Origin: Niveispirillum cyanobacteriorum
GTDB taxonomy: Bacteria; Pseudomonadota; Alphaproteobacteria; Azospirillales; Azospirillaceae
NCBI RefSeq assembly: GCF_002868735.1
Contig: NZ_CP025613.1
Location: 496,001-560,000 of the forward strand
Reading direction: 5' to 3'
Length of the DNA: 64,000 nucleotides
Position numbers and translations under genes: made by a program. The notes under the pieces were generated by a model that had not been told where the DNA came from, ran no database searches, and saw nothing but the letters and a program-made list of their open reading frames with translations. Shown one piece after another: positions 49,627 through 56,500 of the stretch; position 1 is the stretch's first letter, and the number at the start of each line of letters is the position of its first letter.

Positions 49627-50094
49627 TTACGCCGATGGGCCGAACTGAATTGCGGGCGGGATCATAGGGTTCGGGTTTGGGGCGATGGTCACCGGCCAGT
49701 AGGCAGCAAAGATAAGCTCATCATCGGCGAAGACATCGACACTGATCGTGCCGTTCGCGTTGAATGTGGGAAACACCCAACGATTTGTCAGAAACTCGGT
49801 TCTGAAACCGCTTTGATCAGTGGCGCGCGGCTCTGTTTCCTGACGCGGAGACATTGTTGTATCAAGGGCAGGATCGTCCAGCGTATCCCCCTTTGCGATG
49901 ATACGAATAGTCTCTGGCATCGGGGATAAAGGATAGGATATCCACGCGCCCAAACAAAGCTGCGGCAAAGCAGCCGGGGCTGTTCCATTTAGTTTGATGC
50001 CCTGCGTGTGCATGCCGACAATCGTCAGCTTGTCATTAAGCTCAACCCGCAGGTCGTCAAACAATATGACACGAACATTGTACCCGTCACGCAT
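49627..50094 (-). CDS. DUF6941-like protein
   Basis: A 155-residue protein resembling DUF6941: VILFDDLRVELNDKLTIVGMHTQGIKLNG, then LPQLCLGAWISYPLSP and FTNRWVF-like beta segments. It appears to be an all-beta fold. It is the last gene of a minus-strand trio, overlapping the XRE gene by 8 bases, and converges on the early operon. Function unknown; coupling to a toxin-antitoxin-like pair is noteworthy. Confidence 0.65.
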   Translation of the reverse strand: MRDGYNVRVILFDDLRVELNDKLTIVGMHTQGIKLNGTAPAALPQLCLGAWISYPLSPMPETIRIIAKGDTLDDPALDTTMSPRQETEPRATDQSGFRTEFLTNRWVFPTFNANGTISVDVFADDELIFAAYWPVTIAPNPNPMIPPAIQFGPSA

Positions 50095-50515
50095 GGACGG
50101 CCACCTTCATTGCCGGGGTGGACCAATATGCGCGATGCACGATCCCTGTCTTCACCGCCGTCTCTGCCGCGGGCGCTGTGGCGCGCGCCGGGGTTTGGGC
50201 AACGGTCCCGCCCACCGGGAAGCGTTGAGAAAAATTCTGCCCAACCGCCGGTTCCCGCGAGGGCAGGGTTACGCGCACAGGCCGGTTCAGCGCGTAGGCC
50301 AGATCGGCCAGCGTTTCCAGCGTCATGTTGGTGTCGCCCGACAATTTGCGCGACACGAAGGATTTCTGTTTGCCCAGCACGCGGGCGATATCGGCCTGGG
50401 TCAGGCCGCGCTGCGCATGCTCTTCCTCAAGCGCCTTGTTCAGGGCATGCGCAATCTCACCCAGCAGGCGGATATAGGTCTGTCGGCGTTTGTCGATCTT
50501 TGACCTAAAGGACAT
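50087..50515 (-). CDS. XRE-family regulator, antitoxin-like
   Basis: A 142-residue protein with a helix-turn-helix at about 18-80 (GLTQADIARVLGKQKSFVSRKLSG, then NMTLETLADLAYALNRPVRV), the pattern of HigA-type antitoxins. The C-terminal 60 residues are Ala/Pro/Thr-rich and probably disordered, longer than usual. It overlaps the upstream gene by 11 bases and DUF6941 by 8. A perfect 8-bp-arm palindrome upstream of the trio is a candidate operator. Confidence 0.8.
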   Translation of the reverse strand: MSFRSKIDKRRQTYIRLLGEIAHALNKALEEEHAQRGLTQADIARVLGKQKSFVSRKLSGDTNMTLETLADLAYALNRPVRVTLPSREPAVGQNFSQRFPVGGTVAQTPARATAPAAETAVKTGIVHRAYWSTPAMKVAVHA

Positions 50516-50942
50516 TTCTCAGTACTCCGCCGGGAATGAATTTCGGCTCATCAAGGGGAAGGTTGTTACGCAGCTGCGTCACTTCCTCGATGAAGGGTGT
50601 GAAGCGGGCGTGAGAAACCAGGGCAGATCGTAGGGCACCGTTCACGGCGACGAAGCAACTTGGGGCCGCAAACCAGCCGAAAATCCGAACATCATGGGTC
50701 TTCAGTTCCCAAACGCCATCAACCATCGGGTCAAGGTTCTTGGCACCCTGGTTATAGACCAGTGGCCGCCCGGTAACGAAATCGTGAAACCGCTGCGTCA
50801 CCTGTTCAATTGGTGGCAGGGCGCCACGATCACCGCGCAATCCGGGTAACACATCCTCAAACCAACCCAGAAACCCCTGTGTGCAGTAGAGCAGCCGTTC
50901 CGGTTGTTCGTCCCTTTCCAGGTCCGTTTCATACCGGTGCAG
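50505..50942 (-). CDS. Possible HigB/RelE-like protein with unusual start
   Basis: The frame from GTG 50852 is open further upstream with coding-like sequence (HRYETDLERDEQPERLLYCTQGFLGWFEDVLPG) as far as a CTG at 50942; an ATG four codons above an in-frame TAG (at about 50951) cannot be used. A CTG start preceded by GGAAGGGTAGGGGG would give 145 residues; GTG at 50852 gives 115 and loses the conserved-looking N-terminus. The C-terminal part (GVWELKTHDVRIFGWFAAPSCFVAVNG) resembles Gp49/HigB-type toxins. Toxin identity is tentative. Confidence 0.55.
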   Translation of the reverse strand: MHRYETDLERDEQPERLLYCTQGFLGWFEDVLPGLRGDRGALPPIEQVTQRFHDFVTGRPLVYNQGAKNLDPMVDGVWELKTHDVRIFGWFAAPSCFVAVNGALRSALVSHARFTPFIEEVTQLRNNLPLDEPKFIPGGVLRNVL

Positions 50943-51334
50943 TACCCCCTACCCTTCCAACATGGCGAGTGTTGCCTTAAAAGGCAACGCCTTCGCCAGA
51001 GGGTGGCCATACCTGAACAGCGTGGCACTGTTGCCCTGATTGCCTTGGGATTGGGTGTCATCTGCCCCGTCGAACCCTGCCATGGGTATATGCAATAGCC
51101 AGAAAAAATTACCAGAAAAACTCGTTCAGGTCGAAAAATCCCACATGGCCCGGCGCGGGAGTTCCTTATTCAAAATAGGAATAATAGCCTTAACCACCCC
51201 GCGCCCGTCCGGGGGGCGGTGGGGGACGGGTCCTGGCAGGGTTGGCGCACCGGACGTGAAGGCCGGCGCCCACCCCGAACATCAACAGGACCGGATGCCG
51301 GCCACAGCCGGCCCCCTTCAAGGAGAGTTGATCC
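50943..51334. other. 392-bp region without a gene
   Basis: Holds the promoter region of the minus-strand trio, the palindrome at 50971-50988, and the leader of the tail tube gene, which ends in an AAGGAGAG ribosome site. GC-rich short hairpins occur near 51290-51310. It is where terminase, portal and capsid genes of a Mu-like phage would be expected; none is present. Confidence 0.65.
50971..50988. promoter_or_regulatory. Palindromic operator candidate upstream of the XRE trio
   Basis: GTTGCCTTAAAAGGCAAC has perfect 8-bp arms and a 2-bp centre, 29 bases upstream of the CTG start. It fits a HigA-type autoregulatory site. Confidence 0.6.
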
Positions 51335-52282
51335 ATGCCCGCTCCGTTCAAATGGGACACCAAGGTCGTGTTCCTGACGCCCGAGGTCACCAAGGGCACC
51401 CCCGTTGCCGTCGCCGCCGGCGATGCGCTGATCACCATGAACGGCGCCATCACGCCGATGGATGGTGGCGAGGTCGAGCTGGCGCTGGATGGGCGTCAGG
51501 CTGCTGCGCGTGAGGCCTATACGACCAACCTGCATCAGAGCGTATCGTTCGAGGTGCCGTTGTGCCCGCCCACGGCGGCGGCCACCGCCCCGCATTGGGG
51601 CCCGGCGGCGCGTCTGTTGAGCCTGAAGGAAACCATCGTCGCCACGACCCGCGTCGAATATGCCCCGGTCATTACGGGCCAGGAGAGCTTCACCTGCCGC
51701 TTCTATCGCGATGGGGAGCTGCGCGTGCTGGCCGGTCTGATGGGGGGCGGGTCCATCCGCCTGACCAACGGCCAGGTGCCGATCCTGACCAGCCAGGCCA
51801 AGGGCATCTATGCCGCCCCGTCGGCGGCCAGCGCCCCGCCCGTGGCCCCCACCTATGCCAGCTATCGTCAGCCGGCCGTCCTGTCGGATGAAAACACGCC
51901 GACGGTGAAGCTGGGCGGTGTCGATATCGCCCTGGAAAGCCTGGAGATCAATCTGGGCAATGATGCGGTGTTCGTGAACCGCCCCAATTATTCCGGGGCC
52001 GAGGTCAACAGCTTCAACCCCACCGGCACCCTGGTCTTCATGGCCCCGCCGCTGGGCACCTTGAATGTCGAGGCCATGCTGGACACCAAGACCAGCCTGC
52101 AGCTGGTCCATTACACCGCCGCCGGCACCCAGGTGGGCTTTACCGCCGATGGCGTGCAGATCGGTCGCGTCAGCACGGTCGACCTGAACGGCAATGTCGG
52201 CTTTTCGGTCCCCGTCCGCTTCACCCGCCCCGCCGCTGGCGGCAATGCCTTCAAGCTGTGGTCGGGTACGGCGCCGGTTTAA
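51335..52282 (+). CDS. Phage tail tube protein
   Basis: A 315-residue tail tube protein (major tail subunit): KWDTKVVFLTPEVTKGTPVAV at the N-terminus, the beta-rich middle VEYAPVITGQESFTCRFYRDGELRVLAGLMG and a C-terminal domain (LGGVDIALESLEINLGNDAVFV). It would stack into a hexameric tube. It is the first gene of the tail operon. No tail sheath gene is present, indicating a non-contractile tail. Confidence 0.8.
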   Translation: MPAPFKWDTKVVFLTPEVTKGTPVAVAAGDALITMNGAITPMDGGEVELALDGRQAAAREAYTTNLHQSVSFEVPLCPPTAAATAPHWGPAARLLSLKETIVATTRVEYAPVITGQESFTCRFYRDGELRVLAGLMGGGSIRLTNGQVPILTSQAKGIYAAPSAASAPPVAPTYASYRQPAVLSDENTPTVKLGGVDIALESLEINLGNDAVFVNRPNYSGAEVNSFNPTGTLVFMAPPLGTLNVEAMLDTKTSLQLVHYTAAGTQVGFTADGVQIGRVSTVDLNGNVGFSVPVRFTRPAAGGNAFKLWSGTAPV

Positions 52283-52481
52283 TTTTCCGTTCCCTCAGGC
52301 GCCGGGCGCCGCCGTCCGGCGGCTCGGGCTTGCGCGACCATGGGGTCGCGGGCGCTCAACGCGCCAGCCACGCTGCGCTTGGCGGATATTGTCCCCGCCC
52401 CCCCCGCCGATCGGCTGTGGCCGATGGGCGGGGGAGGCCCCCCAAAACACCCCATCCATTCCATTCCGAAAGGTTTTCCCC

Positions 52482-53180
52482 ATGGGCCTGATCCTTGCCC
52501 CCCGTCATTACGAATGGCCGGTGCATGTGCCGGTTCCCAATCCTGGCATTCCCGGACAGTTCGAGACCCGCCGTCTGCTGGCGCGGTTCCAACCGCTGCC
52601 CAATTCGGAAGAAGAGGAGCTGCTGACGGGTCTAGCCCGTGCGGGCCGGCAGCGCGACCAGCGGCGCGAGCGTCTGCGCCTGACGCTGAAGGGTCTTTCC
52701 GGCCTGACCGACCGCGAGGGCGAGGAGATCGCCTTTGACGAGGAGGTGATGGAACAGGTGCTGGACGATGCCCGTCTGGTGGCAGCCCTGGACAAGGCCT
52801 ACATGGCGTCCGTTGCGGGGGTGGAGCCGGGCAAGCCCGCCGCCGTCAAGGAAGGCTATGTCCTTGATCAGTCCAACAGTTTCAAGTTTCCCATCGAGGT
52901 GGAGCTACCCGATCCGGCCCGTCCGGGCCGCACCGTCACCCACCGCCTGATGGGCACGTTCAAGGAACTGGGCCTGTCGGCATCGGTCAGCAGCCGCGAT
53001 CTGGCGGGCGATGCCACCTTGGATGTGCAGGGGTTCCAGACGCCGGACGGCAAGCAAGTGCCGTGGGAGCAGGCCAAGAAGGTCGCGCTGGATGATCCGG
53101 CCATCACCAACGCCCTGCTGGTGGCCTATCAGCGCGGTCTGGACGGGGTCGCGGTACAGGCGCGCCGCGAAAAAAACTGA
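52482..53180 (+). CDS. Tail assembly chaperone (G-type, zero-frame product)
   Basis: A 232-residue tail chaperone in the position of lambda G, between tube and tape measure. It contains two related halves: YEWPVHVPVPNPGIPG (residues about 8-23) and FKFPIEVELPDPARPG (about 130-145), each followed by a similar RRLLARFQPL/ HRLMGTFKEL segment, so it seems to be an internal duplication. It ends REKN-stop in a slippery sequence (see frameshift feature). The ATG at 52482 is chosen by position; upstream GC-rich hairpins form its leader. Confidence 0.8.
   Translation: MGLILAPRHYEWPVHVPVPNPGIPGQFETRRLLARFQPLPNSEEEELLTGLARAGRQRDQRRERLRLTLKGLSGLTDREGEEIAFDEEVMEQVLDDARLVAALDKAYMASVAGVEPGKPAAVKEGYVLDQSNSFKFPIEVELPDPARPGRTVTHRLMGTFKELGLSASVSSRDLAGDATLDVQGFQTPDGKQVPWEQAKKVALDDPAITNALLVAYQRGLDGVAVQARREKN
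53171..53177 (+). promoter_or_regulatory. Programmed -1 frameshift site
   Basis: The heptamer A AAA AAC lies directly before the zero-frame TGA at 53178. A -1 slip gives the next codon CTG at 53177 and continues LREAARFWGRRRHG into the downstream frame with no stop until 53569. This is the classic tail-chaperone G/GT arrangement. A GC-rich stretch after it could provide the stimulatory structure. Confidence 0.85.
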
Positions 53181-53569
53181 GAGAGGCTGCCCGGTTCTGG
53201 GGCCGGCGGCGCCACGGCGTCGCCACACCCCGGGCGGATGGCGAACTGATCGCTGACCTTGAACGGTCGGGCATGCCGAAGGAAGCGGCAGAACAGTTCG
53301 CCGCCGATATCCGGGCGGCCGAAGGCACAGGCGCGGACACCTGCCCGGTCCGCCCCGATTGCTGGGACATCGTCATGGCGTGGCGCGTGGTCGCCACCCA
53401 ATGGCGTGTCGCCGCCCTGGGTGGAATGGGGGGCGGCGTCGCGTGGCTGGGCCTGGATTATTCAGGCGTGGCCGCCGGGCTGGCGGGGATGGAAATCCCC
53501 GCCACGCCTGATCTCTGGTGGGGCCTGCGCGTCATGGAGGCGGCGGCCAAGGAGGAGCTGAACCGATGA
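53177..53569 (+). CDS. Tail chaperone T-part (DUF1799), expressed by -1 frameshift
   Basis: The downstream frame encodes about 130 residues, with the DUF1799-type segment ADLERSGMPKEAAEQFAADIRAAE and WDIVMAWRVVATQWRVAALGGMGGG. Expressed as a fusion with the 232-residue G part, it would give about 362 residues, the GT product that binds the tape measure protein. A stand-alone start at 53273 (ATG) is possible but has no good ribosome site. The stop overlaps the tape measure start (ATGA). Confidence 0.8.
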   Translation: MREAARFWGRRRHGVATPRADGELIADLERSGMPKEAAEQFAADIRAAEGTGADTCPVRPDCWDIVMAWRVVATQWRVAALGGMGGGVAWLGLDYSGVAAGLAGMEIPATPDLWWGLRVMEAAAKEELNR

Positions 53570-56500
53570 GCGGTCCCAACACAATCACCATCCAGGTGGA
53601 CAATAGCGGTGCCCTGACGGCCATTGCAGGCACGACGGAGGCGGTGAAGGCGCTGGGTACTGCGGCCCAGCAGACGGCCACGCAGATGCAGGCACTGACA
53701 GGGGCCAACAGTGCCACGGCGTCGGCAACCGCCAACGCGCGCGACGCGGCCACCGGCATGACCAGTGCGGCCGGTGGATCGATGGAGGTCCTGTCGGACA
53801 CGCTGGAACTGGCCGGCGCGGTCGTGGGTGCCGTGGAGGCGCTGGACAAGGCGTTCAAATTGGCGGCCAGCAGCAGCGGCGCCCTGGGTGTTGTCCTGCG
53901 TCGCCTGCCCTTTATCGGCGTGGCTGTCGCCGCCGCCGATTTGGCCGTGACCCTTTACAAGCTGGTGGACAGCCAGGGCACGGCCCGTGCTTCGGAAGAT
54001 TTGTATGCGAAGGCTGTCGAGCAGTCCAACAATCAGCTGCTGACCAGCGAGGAACTGGCCAAGCGTCGGGCCGAGGCCCAGCGCCGTACCGCCATCGAAA
54101 CCATCCGACAGGCGCAGGAAGCCCTGAACGCGGAAAAGAAGCTGGCCGACGAGCGGCTGCGCGCCGCGACCGCCAACGCACAGCTTGAAGCCAAAGCTCA
54201 GGGTAACAGTCAGGCTGATGGCAGCATGGCCAAGGGCAAGACACAGTCAGAGGCTGCCGCCACCCTCGCCAAGGCGCAAAAGGACGTGGCAGCACTGGAG
54301 GCCAAGCTGGCCGATCTGGAGGCGCGCAAGCAAGCCTTGAGCAGCCAGACGGAAAGCCCGGATGCGGCCGCACGGCGTCAGGCCCAGCAGGCCGCTGCCT
54401 TGAAGCGGGCCGCCGAGGAGCGCACCGCCCAGTTGGAGGCCGAACGCCAACAGGCCGAAGACAGGCGCAAGGCCGAAGAGGCCGAAGCCACCCAGCGCGC
54501 CGCCAGCATCAATGCTATGGAGGCCGAAACCCGGACCATGCAACAGGCCCTCCAGATCGCGCAGGAGGAAGCCAAGGGGACAGAGGAGTCCCGCAAGGCT
54601 GTTATCGGCCTGACCCGCGACCGCAAGCTGCATAATCTGGAGCTGGAGCGTCAGGCCGCCCTGTTGGGCAAGAATGTCGCGGAACAGGCCCGCATCAACG
54701 CCACCTTCAACGACCGCGCCACGGTCATCAAGGGCGAGGCGCAGTTGGCATTGGACGGCATCGACAAGGAAGCCGCCAAGAAGAAGCTGGACGAAACCAC
54801 CGCCGCATCCAAGGCCCAGGCCGAGGAGGTGAAGAAGGCCGCTGATCAGATCGCGGGCGGCTGGGCCGATGCCATGTTCAACCAGATCACGGGCAAGGGT
54901 GGCAGCATCAAGAACTGGTTCAAGGGCCTGTTCAAACAGATCGCCACCGACGCCCTGAAGAACAAGATCGCCCTGCCCATCGTGACCGGTGTGGTCGGTG
55001 GGGCCATGGGGGCGCTGGGGGGTGGGGCGTTGGGTGGTCTGTTGGGTGGGGCATCGGCCCCGGCCACGCCGGGTGCGGCACCTTCCCCCGGCGGGGATAT
55101 CCTGTCGGGCCTGTCCGGCATCCTGGACGGGTTTGAAAAGGGCATCACCGATCTGGGATCAAAGCTGTTTGGCACAGCCGGGGTCGATGGGGCCGCCGGT
55201 ACCAGCGGCCTGTTCGGGTCGGGCGGGCAGTTGTTCGGGTCCACGGGCCTGGCCAGCGGCGTGTCGGGTGCCTTTGCCGGCGCCGGCCTTGGCGCCACCG
55301 CCGCCGGCCTGCTGGGGGCCTTGGGTCTGGGCAAGGGCAATACCAAGGGCGGGGCCATCGGCGGGGCCATTGGCGGGGCGGCGGGCAGCATTTTCGGCCC
55401 CTTGGGCACGACCGTGGGCAGCCTGCTGGGCGGGGCCATCGGGTCGCTGTTCGGGGGCAAGCCGTCCAACAAGGAAGGCAGCGCCACCATCGACCTGAAC
55501 AGCGGCAATGTCGCCGTCGGCGGCTTCACGGGCAAGAAATTCAGCCAGGAGAACCGCGATCAGGCGGCGGGCATCGCCGGCGAGGTGTTGAAGATCAAAG
55601 ACGCGCTGGAAAAGGGTTTCGGCGCGCGGATCACGGGCACCCTGGCCGTCGGCGCGGGCGACCGCGACGGGTTGTTTGCCACCGCCATCAACAGTTCGGC
55701 GCGCACCAGCTTCAAGGATGACAAGGCAGGCACCGAACAGCTTTTGGCCTATGTCACGGGCCAGTTCGTGACCGCCATCCGCGATCAACTCTCGCCGGCC
55801 CTGTCCGCCGCCCTGGGCCGGGTTGATTTTAAGGACATGGAAAATGCCCTGGGCGACCTGGATTTCATCCGCAATTTCGAAGACAGCCTGTCGGCCCTGG
55901 GCGAAGGGATGGGCGTGGTCAATCAGGTGACCCGCGCGGCCAAGGCCGAGGTCGATGAGCAGATCCAGTCCCTGAAGGATTTCAAGGAAAAGACCGCCCG
56001 CCTGTTCCCCGACGATGTGGATCGCGCGGCCACCGCCATGCGCGCCTATGTCGAGGAACTGGTCGGCATCACCGACGCCGCCGAACCCATGACCCAGGTG
56101 GAGACGGCCCTGATGGCGCTTCAGGCCCGGTTCGAGGCCTATAAGCCGCTTCTGGAAGAGGTCGGCTATACCGCAGAACAGGCACAGACGGCCATCGCCA
56201 ACGGCCTGCAAAAGGCCAAGGACACGTTGAAGGGCGAGTTCAATGACAGCCTGGACCGGCAATATAACGACCTGACGGGCAAGGGATATGTCAACCAGAT
56301 CAACGATCTGGTGAAAACCCGCGACACCGGCCTGCGCGATGCCACGGCCTTGGGCCTGACATCTGAAAAGCTGGACCGAAATTTCGGTGCAGCGCTGGAT
56401 AATCAGTTCGCGGGCTTGGATAGTGCCGCCCTGAACGATATCAAGGCCCGCTTTGCCGATATGGCCCCCGTGGTGGCGGCCGCCGACCGTGCCCTGGAAA

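Noticed and set aside
51300-51320. GCCGGC hairpin in the tail tube leader
   Set aside because: Short stem of a kind expected by chance at this GC content; no support for a terminator.
52300-52450. GC-rich stems between tail tube and chaperone genes as terminators
   Set aside because: No T-tract and the downstream genes are clearly part of the same tail module; possibly mRNA structure only.
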